Shown here piece by piece: positions 24,821 through 35,200 of a stretch of DNA of 64,000 nt (within the stretch, counting starts at the first letter, position 1; every line of letters begins with the position of its first letter). Under the pieces are notes generated by a model. That model saw nothing but the letters and a program-made list of their open reading frames with translations. It made no database searches and had not been told where the DNA came from. The DNA lies in contig JBIOHP010000022.1 in the NCBI GenBank assembly GCA_044449065.1, positions 3,958-67,957 of the forward strand, written 5' to 3'. The stretch comes from JBIOHP01 sp044449065. Its GTDB lineage: Bacteria > Bacteroidota > Ignavibacteria > UBA10030 > SZUA-254. A program made the translations under genes and the position numbers.

Positions 24821-26167
24821 TCAATCCATTTCCGGCGGGAGGGATACGGGCGTGGGGTCTTCGTAGCTATCGGGGATGTTTGGGATAAGACCGATCTTCC
24901 GGTAAATCGGACGAATCTCTTTGCGGATTTCCGGCAGTTTTGTTGCAAAGAAAATCGCTCCCACGATGCAGGCAACGCCGCTGATCAGCAACGTATGCGG
25001 AGCGCCGATTTTGGACGCCAAACTTCCGGCAAATAAACTACCGAACGGCATTGTGCCGGCGAACGCCATCGTATAAAAGCTCATCACGCGCCCGCGTTTG
25101 TCGTCGTCCACGATGGTTTGCAGCATGGTGTTGCTCGCCGCCATTTGCACCATCATACCGAACCCGACAAAGGGCAACACCATCAGCGAGAGCCATTGAA
25201 AATGGGAAAAGGAGAACACGCCGAGACCTGTCCCAAAAATTGTGGCTGCTATGGGAATCCATTTACCGAGACCGACGGCTGATTTTCTGGAGGCAAGGAA
25301 GACTGCGCCGCTCAGCGCCCCGACTCCTATCGCTCCCATCAGGAAACCAAGAGTGTTCGGTCCGCCGTGCAGGATATCCTTTGCAAAGATCGGCATGAGC
25401 ACCACGTATGGCATTCCCATAAAACTCACGAGCGCAAGATTCATCAATATATATTTTATCGGCGTGAAGGTTGCCACGTACCGCAATCCTTCCTTGAATC
25501 CTTTCAGCACGCCGTGGCGGGGTTTCGGTTTCTCGCGTATCGGTAATTTCATGGCAAGGAGGGCTGCGATAACGGCGATGAAGCTGAGCGCGTTGAGCAG
25601 GAAGCATAACCCTTCGCCGATTGCCGCTATCACCAATCCGGCGATAGATGGTCCTAACAGGCGCGCCCCGTTAAACATAGATGAATTGAGCGCGATGGCG
25701 TTGCCGAGGTCTTCCTTGTTTTCGACCATTTCCAGCAAAAACGACTGGCGCGTTGGTATATCGAACGCATTGATGCAGCCGAGGAAAATCATGAGGGCGA
25801 CGATTTCCCATATTGTTATTACTCCCGTGAGTGTCAAGACAGCCAGAATGGTTGCTTGTATCATGGCAAGGACCTGCGTCATGATTACCATGCGGTGGCG
25901 GTTGAACCGATCGGCAAGAACGCCCGCGAACGTTGTGAGGAGAAAACTCGGAAGCTGGCTGATAAAACCGACAGCGCCGAGGAGGAACGCCGAATTAGTG
26001 AGCCGGTACACCAACCATGTAACGGCAAGCTGCTGCATCCATGTCCCCACCAGCGAGATAAGCTGTCCGCCAAAAAACAAACGGAAGTTGCGGTAGCGGA
26101 GCGTGCGAAATATGTGCGTGATTCCGGCATCCCCGTTGCCGCGGGATGGCTCAGAGGTTGATTTCAT
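24821..26167 (-). CDS. MFS transporter (EntS-like exporter family)
   Basis: A 448-residue major facilitator with twelve predicted membrane helices. The N-terminal RYRNFRLFFGGQLISLVGTW is typical of the MFS_3/EntS group of exporters for siderophores, drugs or other small molecules. Loop 2-3 has VLADRFNRHRM and the second half has VDDDKRGRVMSFY, both conserved. The substrate is not predictable. ATG at 26167 (MKSTSEPSRGNG) is preferred to an upstream Met at 26242. It stands alone, with no adjacent regulator. Confidence 0.88.
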   Translation of the reverse strand: MKSTSEPSRGNGDAGITHIFRTLRYRNFRLFFGGQLISLVGTWMQQLAVTWLVYRLTNSAFLLGAVGFISQLPSFLLTTFAGVLADRFNRHRMVIMTQVLAMIQATILAVLTLTGVITIWEIVALMIFLGCINAFDIPTRQSFLLEMVENKEDLGNAIALNSSMFNGARLLGPSIAGLVIAAIGEGLCFLLNALSFIAVIAALLAMKLPIREKPKPRHGVLKGFKEGLRYVATFTPIKYILMNLALVSFMGMPYVVLMPIFAKDILHGGPNTLGFLMGAIGVGALSGAVFLASRKSAVGLGKWIPIAATIFGTGLGVFSFSHFQWLSLMVLPFVGFGMMVQMAASNTMLQTIVDDDKRGRVMSFYTMAFAGTMPFGSLFAGSLASKIGAPHTLLISGVACIVGAIFFATKLPEIRKEIRPIYRKIGLIPNIPDSYEDPTPVSLPPEMD

Positions 26168-26296
26168 TGCTAAGGAGACAAGATGTTGGAGGCATCGTTC
26201 AATAATATACGAACGGAGGGGGGAATTTACAATTGTGTTCAACTTATTCTTTCTTTTTTAAAGAAATTGTGTGAGGAAAGCAATCGAGCATACTGA

Positions 26297-26345
26297 ATGA
26301 GTCATCGCGATCCCGACAGAAGTCGGGAGTAGCGATCTCCTCATA
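26297..26345. repeat. R1-family hairpin
   Basis: GAATGAGTCATCGCGATCCC, then the inverted GTCGGGAGTAGCGATCTCC arm. Same opening module as the other R1 copies. Confidence 0.65.
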
Positions 26346-26523
26346 TCAATGCGATTAGCAAAGCTTTGAATCTCACTCAAAATATTAATTTGAATTTTTA
26401 TCCAGTCTCCACCCTATGGGAAAAGAACCAAAGAATCCGCCGCGTTCGGACAAGGCATCCGAAACTATTTCAACCCCTCTCGCCTTCGGCGCGTCCCCTC
26501 CGTCCTATAAAAAAAGTGTTTCG

Positions 26524-26709
26524 TTCTTTCTTTTGCCTTGAGGCAAACAGAAAGAACCAAAGAAAAACTCAAGGCTCCAGAACCAAAACCTGAATAATTG
26601 CGTCTCTTTTGCGAACAAACGAACTCGCCCCGACTTCGTCGGGTCTCAAACAGCGTTTGTTCTTAATCTATGCGACGCAATTATTCTGGGCGGTATTGAT
26701 TCTGATGCC
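26524..26709 (+). repeat. repeat R4, copy 1
   Basis: About 186 bp matching 46933-47134 in reverse orientation over its whole length, with the middle replaced. Its core has terminal inverted repeats GAATAATTGCGTC (26592) and GACGCAATTATTC (ending 26686) around a CCCGAC/GTCGGG hairpin. Confidence 0.85.
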
Positions 26710-26845
26710 AGAAACAGCAGTCACTATTTTTAAATTTTTTTATCGAGAGAGTGGTTTTATTGCTATATTCCACGCTTTTTGGTATTATATGGCACTTAAT
26801 TAAATAGGGGTGAAAGTTTATAACTTACACAAACTATATTTAAAT

Positions 26846-29827
26846 ATGCATGCTCCAACAATTATCAGCACACTCGTTGAACGATTCAGAGATAACATTG
26901 AATCATATCGATCAGGTAAGTACAACGAGACACAACTACGCCGTGAATTTCTGGATCCATTATTTACCGCATTAGGATGGGATGTTGATAATAAACAGGG
27001 TCACGCCGAGGCATACAAAGATGTAATCCATGAGGATGCGATAAAAGTTGGCGGTGCAACCAAAGCGCCGGATTATTGTTTCCGAATCGGGGGCGTCAGA
27101 AAATTTTTTGTTGAGGCCAAAAAACCATCTGTAAACGTAAAAGATGAACTCACCCCCGCTTATCAACTTCGTCGTTATGCCTGGTCTGCGAACCTGCCTC
27201 TAAGTATCTTAACTGATTTTGAAGAATTAGCTATTTATGATTGCAGGACACGACCCGTTCTAACCGATAAACCGTCGACAGGACGGATTTTATACCTGAC
27301 GTATACTGATTATGTTAATAAATGGGGGGAGATTCAAAATGTATTTTCGAAAGAAGCTGTGCTAAAAGGTTCGTTCGATAAATACGCTGAATCGACAAAA
27401 GGAAAAAAAGGAACTGCGGCTGTCGATGACGCTTTTCTATCGGAAATAGAATCATGGCGATCAGAACTTGCACGTATTATTGCCATTAGAAATCCAATTT
27501 TATCCCAACGTGAATTAAACTTTTCTGTCCAACGAACGATTGACCGATTGATCTTTTTGAGAATTTGTGAGGATAGGGGAATAGAAGAATACGGCAGGCT
27601 TCAGACGTTACTCAATGGTGAACGAACCTATAAACGATTGACCGAATTGTTTCATCGTGCAGATGAACGCTATAATTCCGGCCTATTCCATTTCAGCAGC
27701 GAAAAAGATCGTAATGAAGCTCCGGATGAGTTGACGCTCAATTTGGCGATTGATGATAAACCGCTGAAGGACATTGTGCGAAGATTTTATTATCCTGAAA
27801 GCCCTTATGAATTTTCAGTGTTACCCGCGGATATACTCGGACAAGTTTATGAACAATTCTTAGGGAAAATAATCCGCCTTACTCCCGGACATCAAGCAAA
27901 AATTGAGGATAAACCGGAAATTAAAAAAGCCGGCGGAGTGTTTTATACACCTACGTATATTGTTGAATACATTGTCAAAAATACAGTTGCTGGATGGCTT
28001 AAAGGTAAAACTCCGAAACAAGCATCAAAGCTGAGAATACTTGATCCTGCATGCGGTTCCGGTTCTTTTCTAATTTATGCTTACCAGTATTTATTAGATT
28101 GGCATAGAGACTGGTACGTAGAACATGAACAAGAAAAAGCTGGGACACGAAACTCGCCGATTCGAAAAGGCATTTCTGGCGAGTGGCGCTTAACCACGAA
28201 TGAACGCAAACGTATTTTGCTGAATAGTATATTTGGAGTTGATATTGATTCCCAAGCTGTCGAAGTTACTAAACTTTCTTTGCTATTAAAGGTTTTGGAA
28301 GGTGAAACGGATCAAACTCTTACCAATCAACTTCGGCTATTTCATGAGCGCGCGTTACCGGACCTTGGGAATAATATTAAATGCGGAAATTCATTGATAG
28401 GCCCAGATTTTTATGCAGGGACACAGTTATCGCTCCTTGATGACGAAGAACGATTGAAGATCAATGTTTTCAATTGGTTTGTGGAATTCGCTGAAATTAT
28501 GGACGGTGGCGGCTTTGATATCGTGATCGGGAATCCACCCTGGGGTGCTGATTTTAAGGTCGAGGAGAAAGAATATTTAAAGGCAAAGTATAAAGATGTT
28601 CATATCAGAACCCCGGAATCGTTTAACTATTTCATCAAAAAAATGTGGGATTGTGCAAATCGTGACGGCATGATAGGATTGATTATCCCTAGTAGTTTTT
28701 TAAATCAACATGAATTTTGGAAAACGCGCAAAATGCTTGTTGAGTCCGAATTAATAAATAGAATATGCAATTTGGGTGATGCCGTGTTTCACAAGGTATC
28801 AGCACCATCATCCATTTTGGTCTTTTCTAAGATTGCCAAAGATATTAAGAAAATATATCTTGATCTAAGGAAATTTGATAGAAAAGATTTAATATTACTT
28901 TTAAAAGAAGAACGGTGTTCAAAGGATGCTTCGAAAATCGGCAAAGATTCTGAATCGTTCCAGTTACAGATTAATTTAAATAATGCAATAATAAAAAAAT
29001 GTTACTATTGGCCTAAACTTCGTGAAGTCTCTGAAGATGTGGCGACTGGAATAAGTTCCGGATTAGATAAAGCATATGTATATAATAGCAAGCAGGTATC
29101 AGATTTTAAGTTAGAGAAAGAATTATTAAAGAAATTAATGATAGGAGGTGAGATCAATCGATATTCATTTAACCCAAAATCGAAAAAACAAATTATATAT
29201 ATCACACCCGAAATAAACCTGGACAACTATCCGAATTGCCGAAATATATTACAGCCCTTTCGAGAAGTGCTAATGAAACGACGGGAAGCAGCAAACGGTA
29301 AAATTCCATGGTTCTCATTGAATTGGCCACGAAGACGCAAATTATTCGATAATCCCAAGATATTAATTCGCCAAACATCAGATCGTATTTTAGCTACTTA
29401 CGATACCGAAGGTTGGTATTGTTTAAAAAGTATTATTATTGTTCAATTAAAAGAACAAATAAAAATAAGTTATGAATATTTATTGGCAATATTAAATTCA
29501 CGTTTAATTGATTATCTATATAATGATCTTGTGGGTGAAAAAGCAAGGGTTTTCCCTGAAGTAAAACCTGTCCAATTGTTTAAACTCCCAGTTCGTCCAA
29601 TCAACTTTAATGATCAGATTGATAAGTCAAAACATGATTTTATCGTTAACAATGTGGTAAGCATTTTGGATCTGAATAAGAAATTAGTTAATGCTAAAAT
29701 TGAACAAGAACAAATCACGCTAAAACGCCAGATAGATGCTTTGGATGAACAGATCGATAAAAAAGTATATGAATTGTACGGATTAACGGAGGAAGAGATA
29801 AAGATTGTGGAAGGCGTGGCGGGTTGA
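26846..29827 (+). CDS. type IIG restriction-modification enzyme (Eco57I-like)
   Basis: A single-chain restriction endonuclease and N6-adenine methyltransferase of 993 residues. The N-terminal PD-(D/E)XK nuclease is visible as APDYCF (Pro75-Asp76) and FVEAKK (Glu90, Lys92). Methyltransferase motifs are GGVFYTPTYIVEYI, SAM-binding LDPACGSGSF (from residue 399) and catalytic IGNPPW (Asn563). A TaqI-like target-recognition C-terminus and a coiled-coil end follow. All catalytic residues look intact. ATG at 26846 gives the usual MHAPTIISTLVERF opening; a GTG at 26810 is upstream in frame. The gene is visibly more AT-rich than its neighbours and flanked by repeats, suggesting horizontal acquisition. 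Confidence 0.93.
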   Translation: MHAPTIISTLVERFRDNIESYRSGKYNETQLRREFLDPLFTALGWDVDNKQGHAEAYKDVIHEDAIKVGGATKAPDYCFRIGGVRKFFVEAKKPSVNVKDELTPAYQLRRYAWSANLPLSILTDFEELAIYDCRTRPVLTDKPSTGRILYLTYTDYVNKWGEIQNVFSKEAVLKGSFDKYAESTKGKKGTAAVDDAFLSEIESWRSELARIIAIRNPILSQRELNFSVQRTIDRLIFLRICEDRGIEEYGRLQTLLNGERTYKRLTELFHRADERYNSGLFHFSSEKDRNEAPDELTLNLAIDDKPLKDIVRRFYYPESPYEFSVLPADILGQVYEQFLGKIIRLTPGHQAKIEDKPEIKKAGGVFYTPTYIVEYIVKNTVAGWLKGKTPKQASKLRILDPACGSGSFLIYAYQYLLDWHRDWYVEHEQEKAGTRNSPIRKGISGEWRLTTNERKRILLNSIFGVDIDSQAVEVTKLSLLLKVLEGETDQTLTNQLRLFHERALPDLGNNIKCGNSLIGPDFYAGTQLSLLDDEERLKINVFNWFVEFAEIMDGGGFDIVIGNPPWGADFKVEEKEYLKAKYKDVHIRTPESFNYFIKKMWDCANRDGMIGLIIPSSFLNQHEFWKTRKMLVESELINRICNLGDAVFHKVSAPSSILVFSKIAKDIKKIYLDLRKFDRKDLILLLKEERCSKDASKIGKDSESFQLQINLNNAIIKKCYYWPKLREVSEDVATGISSGLDKAYVYNSKQVSDFKLEKELLKKLMIGGEINRYSFNPKSKKQIIYITPEINLDNYPNCRNILQPFREVLMKRREAANGKIPWFSLNWPRRRKLFDNPKILIRQTSDRILATYDTEGWYCLKSIIIVQLKEQIKISYEYLLAILNSRLIDYLYNDLVGEKARVFPEVKPVQLFKLPVRPINFNDQIDKSKHDFIVNNVVSILDLNKKLVNAKIEQEQITLKRQIDALDEQIDKKVYELYGLTEEEIKIVEGVAG

Positions 29828-29929
29828 AAGAAAAGTGGTATTATAAGCGGGGTTGTGAGCTATGCAATGAATGGAAAATAATTTCTGAAAGTGAAGAGAC
29901 AAAGTAACTATTAACCTTGAGAAACCAAA

Positions 29930-30190
29930 ATGTCTACACATTATGTAAAGTTTTCGATCCCAAAACCAAATCGTGATGTTGGTAATGCAGACTTTAAATT
30001 TGAGGTCTACGCCGAGAAGGTCGAGCTGGGATCCAGAAATAGGAAACCGTCAAAATTGGGTACGCTAAAAATATCCAAGGGAAAAATGGAATGGGCATCC
30101 TCTGTAACAAAGAGAAGGCATCATGTAACATGGGAAGGATTCGCTGAATATGCGGAAAAGGGAAGAAGCAGAAGAGCAAATAAATCATAA
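29930..30190 (+). CDS. small conserved protein next to the type IIG gene
   Basis: An 86-codon (85-aa) basic protein. It opens STHYVKFSIP, then has NADFKFEVYAEKVELGS and KLGTLKISKGKMEWASS, and ends in an Arg/Lys-rich GRSRRANKS. From memory it resembles an uncharacterised family of 70-90 residues with a shared KLGTLKISKG..EW core. It lies 103 bp after the restriction-modification gene on the same strand, so may be part of the same unit. No function is assigned. It might bind nucleic acid given its charge, which is inference. Confidence 0.7.
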   Translation: MSTHYVKFSIPKPNRDVGNADFKFEVYAEKVELGSRNRKPSKLGTLKISKGKMEWASSVTKRRHHVTWEGFAEYAEKGRSRRANKS

Positions 30191-30307
30191 AACCAGAAAC
30201 TATTTCTCCATTTCACCGTCGCGATGGTATGGTAAAGTTTAACACTTCTGCGTTGAAAACTATCACAAGGATATCTCGATTTAGGGGGAGCAACTTAGGA
30301 AAATCCT

Positions 30308-30349
30308 GAGCAAAGCTGGAGCTTTGCTCTACATCGAAAACATCCCACC
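30308..30349 (+). repeat. R5 palindrome copy 1
   Basis: GAGCAAAGCTGGAGCTTTGC palindrome plus flank TACATCGAAAACATCCCACC. Inverted copy at 42153-42194. Confidence 0.8.
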
Positions 30350-30405
30350 AAGATATCTCCGGCAGGCACACATCTCGGCTATAGACATTGAATTCCTACG
30401 CATTA

Positions 30406-30487
30406 GACCACCCCTTTATCCCCTCCCCGTCAGAACGGCATTGCTGGGCTGGCTCCGAGAGGATGGGAAACGACTTCGTCGTTATTG
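30406..30487 (+). repeat. R2 repeat copy a
   Basis: GACCACCCCTTTATCCCCTC ... GGCTCCGAGAGGATGGGAAA plus CGACTTCGTCG. Reverse-orientation copy at 42284-42365; further copies at 62585 and 63057. Confidence 0.75.
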
Positions 30488-30573
30488 TTCTTTAGGGAAT
30501 CAAAACGAATGCCGAAAAAAACATTAGGGCAGGCATAATGTACCTGCCCCTACGGAGTGTTCTGAATTTATTT

Positions 30574-31302
30574 TTATTTTCCCATCAACTCCTTCTCAAG
30601 CGCGATTGCTTTGGGGAACAAAATGTTGTTTTCGAGGTGAACATGGCGATGAAGATCTTCTTCAAACTGCTGCAATTCTTTATAGCTCACGCGATAGGTT
30701 GTGCAGGCGTCTTCAGGGGGAACGTAGCTCTTGCTCAGCGAGCGTACTTCGTATAACTCGTCTCCAGCGGCTTTATGCTCGGCTTCCATCATTGCAATCG
30801 GGTTTTGAACTGTACCGAATGGAGAAGAGGGGATCATCCCGCCATTCCGATTCGAGTTCACAAGCGTCTTGATGTAGGGAAAAAGCATGTGTTCTTCCTT
30901 CATCATGTGGTTTTGCATATCCGCCGCAACGATTGCAAAATGACGGTCAATTTCAATGACTTCCGGATGATTGGCTCCATGCACAGTGGCAACCTTCTGG
31001 GTGTGCGCATAAATAATTGGGGTCGATTCACGGACATACTTGTGATGAACGTTCACGATATAATCGATCAACTCATCTATAGGCCATTCGGCAAAATTCG
31101 GCGTGTCCGATTGCCCGGCATTGGATAACCGTTCAAGTTCTGCAAAGACCGTTGCTGCGTTGATGTTTTTATCGGAACATGCCTGTTCTATAGTGACCCC
31201 GCCTTTGCAGCAGAAATCGAGAGAGTATTTCTCGAAGATAGCGGCTGCGCGGTAGTCGCTCGTGACTATTGATTTGATGGTAGCGTTTTGTAATTGTTCC
31301 AT
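30574..31302 (-). CDS. ric: iron-sulfur cluster repair di-iron protein (RIC/YtfE/ScdA)
   Basis: Repairs iron-sulfur clusters damaged by nitric oxide or oxidants in the cytoplasm. The protein has 242 residues. The N-terminal ScdA_N domain carries YSLDFCCKGG (Cys31-Cys32). The hemerythrin-like domain supplies di-iron ligands: His in VNVHHKY, H..E in QNHMMKEEHMLFPY, MEAEHKAAGDEL, and HRHVHLENNILFP at the C-terminus. The neighbouring upstream Crp/Fnr gene is 30 bp away on the same strand, which fits a nitrosative-stress unit. ATG at 31302. Confidence 0.93.
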   Translation of the reverse strand: MEQLQNATIKSIVTSDYRAAAIFEKYSLDFCCKGGVTIEQACSDKNINAATVFAELERLSNAGQSDTPNFAEWPIDELIDYIVNVHHKYVRESTPIIYAHTQKVATVHGANHPEVIEIDRHFAIVAADMQNHMMKEEHMLFPYIKTLVNSNRNGGMIPSSPFGTVQNPIAMMEAEHKAAGDELYEVRSLSKSYVPPEDACTTYRVSYKELQQFEEDLHRHVHLENNILFPKAIALEKELMGK

Positions 31303-31332
31303 AACTTAGAGTTCCTTATGATTTTTGTTAGA

Positions 31333-31995
31333 TTATTTCCAGAGAATCTTTCCTTCATCGTCGAGAGTGAGAAGATGTTTCTGCTCCATCGATTTAATGG
31401 AGCGGATCACGGTTTCCACCCGGAGACCCGTCATATCGGCAAGTTGCTGCCTGGTAAACGGGACAAGGTACGGTGCGCCCCTCGCCATGGTCTTATCGCT
31501 GTGCCGGAAATATTCGATGAGCGTGCTCAACCGATGATCTGCTTCCTCGACGGCAATTTCCATCAGCATCATCGATTTGTAAATCAGCCGCCCGCTCAAC
31601 ACCTGGGTGACCTTCAGATGCACATCGAAGTTTTCCCGCAACAGTTTGATGAACTGATCGTACGGGCATTTCCAGACCTCGCTGTCAGTTACCGCAACAG
31701 CGGACGCCGGATAGGGCATATGATTAAAGAAGGGCGGCTCGCCGAAGCTGTTCCCGTCTTCAAAATATCCTTGCACGAATTCGCGCCCATCTTCATTATA
31801 GTTACGCATCTTAATTTTGCCCGTCCGCACGATAAAGAAATGGGTGGCGTTTTCCCCCTGTTCAAAGAGCGCCTCGCTCTTTTTACAAGAGATAATTTTT
31901 GCGCCGTATTTCTTTAGAATTGCTTCCGGTATCATTCCCGTTTCGACGTTTTTCGAAGAATGTTGTTTACTGTTTTTCTTAGTTAAAGCTACCAT
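31333..31995 (-). CDS. Crp/Fnr family transcription regulator
   Basis: A 220-residue regulator: cyclic-nucleotide-type sensor fold (about 25-140; NATHFFIVRTGKIKMR, SFGEPPFF), dimer helix, then winged HTH with FTRQQLADMTGLRVETVIRSI. The cysteine cluster of true FNR is absent (only two scattered Cys), so it is more likely a DNR-like heme or NO sensor or another effector type. It is encoded directly upstream of ric, consistent with nitrosative-stress control. Two ATAATG...CATT dyads lie in the divergent region ahead of it. Confidence 0.9.
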   Translation of the reverse strand: MVALTKKNSKQHSSKNVETGMIPEAILKKYGAKIISCKKSEALFEQGENATHFFIVRTGKIKMRNYNEDGREFVQGYFEDGNSFGEPPFFNHMPYPASAVAVTDSEVWKCPYDQFIKLLRENFDVHLKVTQVLSGRLIYKSMMLMEIAVEEADHRLSTLIEYFRHSDKTMARGAPYLVPFTRQQLADMTGLRVETVIRSIKSMEQKHLLTLDDEGKILWK

Positions 31996-32041
31996 AATTC
32001 ACCCTGAGTAGTTTATGACCTAACGCATAAGATAATATCGA

Positions 32042-32086
32042 TATAATGGTCATTTTTTGCACAATTGGTAGATAATGGATCATTAT
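32042..32086. promoter_or_regulatory. two operator-like dyads in the divergent region
   Basis: ATAATGGTCATT (about 32043-32054) and the perfect dyad ATAATG-GAT-CATTAT (32072-32086) are similar and about 29 bp apart, between the Crp/Fnr gene and the secreted propeller gene. They could be binding sites for the regulator. Confidence 0.4.
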
Positions 32087-32268
32087 AATCTAATATCCTT
32101 TCGATTCTGACATTTACTTTTTTTCATTGATTATTCCCTACAAGTTAAAGAATTAACTATATCTCAATTTTCCTAAAGTTTTCCCTAAAATAATTTTTTA
32201 AATCGTTGATTTTCCCTTATCTTATTCATATAAATACATCTTGTTTAACCATGTGATTGATTACTCTC

Positions 32269-35200
32269 ATGAACCACAGAATTACAAATTTCGTGTTAAA
32301 AGGATTTGGGGGAATCCTTATTTTAGCTTCGTTTTGCCTCTCGTTTCTTTACTTCCAGAATTCCAATTTACAGAAGGTCGTCGACCAGCGCAAACTTGCG
32401 TTTGAACGGAGCGATCAAGATCGTGAGGACGTAAAATCCGATAAAGATTGGTTTATGATGCAAAGGATGTATCCGCATAATTCCTTGCCGAAACAGGTCA
32501 CTCAGAAGATGAAACGGTCTGTGGATGCTTTTGTTGCTAAAAGCCAGGCACACGCTTCAACAATGTCGATGAGTTCCTGGAAGTTAGTCGGTCCGACAAA
32601 TATTGGCGGCAGGATCACGGCGATTATTATTCATCCCACCGATCCGAATACAATGTACGCCGGCGCGGCATCGGGAGGAGTTTGGAAAACGACGGATTTT
32701 GGCGGGACATGGAGTAACGTATTTAACGAAAGTTTTTCAATTGGATCTCTTGCCTTCGATCCGCAGAACCCCAATATCATTTATGTCGGCACCGGCGAGG
32801 CAAATCCCTCCAGCACCGATACATATCCCGGAAATGGAATCTGGCGTTCAATCGATGCAGGGGCAACATGGACGAATCTCGGACTTGCCGAGACGGGACA
32901 TATCGGCAAGATTGTTATTAATCCGCAAAATTCAAATACGATATTTATCGCTGCATTGGGATTATACCGTTCGAAAGCAATAGACCGGGGAGTTTACAAA
33001 TCGACGGATAGGGGAGCGACCTGGAACAAAGTACTATTTGTGGATGACACGACCGGTTGCACCGATTTACAGATGGATCCGAGCGATACAACACGGCTTC
33101 TCGCTGCGACGTTCACCTACTACCGGACACTTCCGTACGTTTACCGTTGTGGACCGGGCAGCGGATTATATCTCACCACTACAGCCGGAAGTTCATGGTC
33201 GCAGGTAACGAGCGGGTTCCCGTATAACAATCCAGATATCGGGAGAATCTCCATCGATTTTGCGCCTGCAGACCCCGCAATCGTCTATGCGCTTGTTGCG
33301 AATGGAGGCGGATACAACTGGTATGGTGTTTATAAAAGCACAGATCATGGGTCAACATGGTTGCTGTGGTTCATCAATGCCGGAACATATTCTGAGAGCC
33401 AGGTTTGGTATAATTGTATAATTAAAGTCGATCCTGTCTCTGCCGGTCACGTATGGGCTGGTATGACTTATCTATATAGTTCTGTTAATGGAGCTAATTC
33501 ATTTGGGTATTCTCCATATTCTGGAGACTACCATGTCGATTTTCATGCAATGGCTTATGCTCCATCAGATCCTACGAAGGTAGTGATTGGCAATGACGGC
33601 GGAGTATTTACATCCACCGACGGCGGCTCCAATTGGACGAAGTCCATGAATCTTCCGATCACGCAATTTTACGCGGGAAATTTTGCCACGAGCAATCCCA
33701 ATTACCTGATGGGGGGATCGCAGGATAATAGCACCATGAGAACGTATACAGGAGTTCAGAATTCGTGGAATATATTCTATGGCGGCGACGGATTCGTGTG
33801 TATGGTCGATCCCACAGATTCGGAAGACGTCTATGCCGAATCTCAGAATGGCGGATTGGGATATTCCACCGATGGAGGGGCAACATTTAACGGCGGAACT
33901 ACCGGAATCAATCCCTCTGAACCGGTGAACTGGATGGTGCCGATTGCAATGGATTTAGAAAATCCTCAAACTCTCTATACCGGCACAAACTATCTTTATC
34001 AAACTACAAACGGGATGCAATCCTGGACAAAAATATCTCCCATGCTCACGTATAATCAACCCGGTTTCTACAGCACGTTATCGACCATTGACGTCTCGCA
34101 AACAGATCCGGGAGTAGTTTATGCCGGCACCGGCGATGGCCGTTTGTGGGTAACAACCAGCGGAGGATCGAGCTGGCAAGACATCACGGCGGGGCTTCCG
34201 TTGCGATGGATATCGCGTGTAACCGTCGATCCGCATCAAAGTAATATTGCGTATGTAACACTCTCCGGTTTCCGGGAATATGATTTTCAAGGTCACATCT
34301 ATCGTACATCCAATTGGGGTGCCTCATGGACGGATATCGGCGCCACCCTTCCCGATGTACCGCTGAATGATGTGGTTGTTGATCCTGTGTACGCAAATGT
34401 TCTCTATATCGCATCGGATTTAAATGTCATGGCAACAACCGATCTTGGAGCACACTGGAGCGTACTGGGGAATAATCTTCCCGCTATCACTGTGCATGAT
34501 CTTGCGTATCATAGTCAAACGAGAACGCTTGCAGCGTTCACTCACGGCAGGTCAGTGTATACCTATAATCTGCCTAATTGGTCTCTGGCAGGTTACACTG
34601 TAGTTTCATTGCGCGGAGGATGGAACCTCGTATCAAATCCTGTTCAAGCTCCCGATAGCAGCGTCCACACCTTGTTTCCACGGGCGCTCACGCAGGCGTT
34701 CGATTACTCTACTGGTGTGGGTTATACACCGCACGATTCGCTCCGACGCGGCGAGGGTTTCTGGGTGAAGTTTCCGGATACAACCGGATTAATGTCAGTT
34801 CTCTCGAATCCCAAAATAACCGGTATGTCCATTCCGGTGCAGGCGGGTTGGAATCTCATCGGCTCGGTGTCTGATGATGTTCCCGTAAATACGGTTGGCG
34901 CCAGCACGCCGGGGATGGTCACCTCAAAGTTTTTCGGATATAATGGCGGTTACAATACCGTGGATACTATCCATCCGGGGGCAGGATGCTGGGTAAAAGT
35001 GAATACCACAGGCGCGTTGATTCTCAATTCGCCGGGGGCATCGTCGGCAGCGTACAAGATACGCATCGTTCCAACCGATGAACTACCGCCGCCGCCGCCG
35101 CCATCGGGGTTGGGAACTCAAACGAGCGAGATTCCGACAGCATATTCATTGCAGCAAAACTATCCCAACCCGTTTAACCCGACCACAAAGATAGAATACG

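Larger units (their letters stand above)
26168..26845. other. non-coding gap of repeats before the type IIG gene
   Basis: Holds an R1-family hairpin (26297-26345, GATCCCGAC/GTCGGGA), a CCCCTCTCGCCTTCGGCGCGTC palindrome fragment (about 26473-26500), R4 copy 1 (26524-26709), then AT-rich sequence. No gene is supported. Confidence 0.6.
30191..30573. other. non-coding composite repeat region
   Basis: No gene. It contains the R5 palindrome (30308-30349) and the R2 repeat (30406-30487), arranged as an inverted, shuffled counterpart of 42153-42365. Confidence 0.65.

Noticed and set aside
25242..26096. Open frame of 284 codons on the plus strand
   Set aside because: Antisense shadow of the MFS transporter; composition is an Arg/Pro/Thr-rich artefact of the opposite strand.
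31294..31917. Open frame of 207 codons on the plus strand
   Set aside because: Antisense to the Crp/Fnr regulator, which has a complete sensor and HTH.
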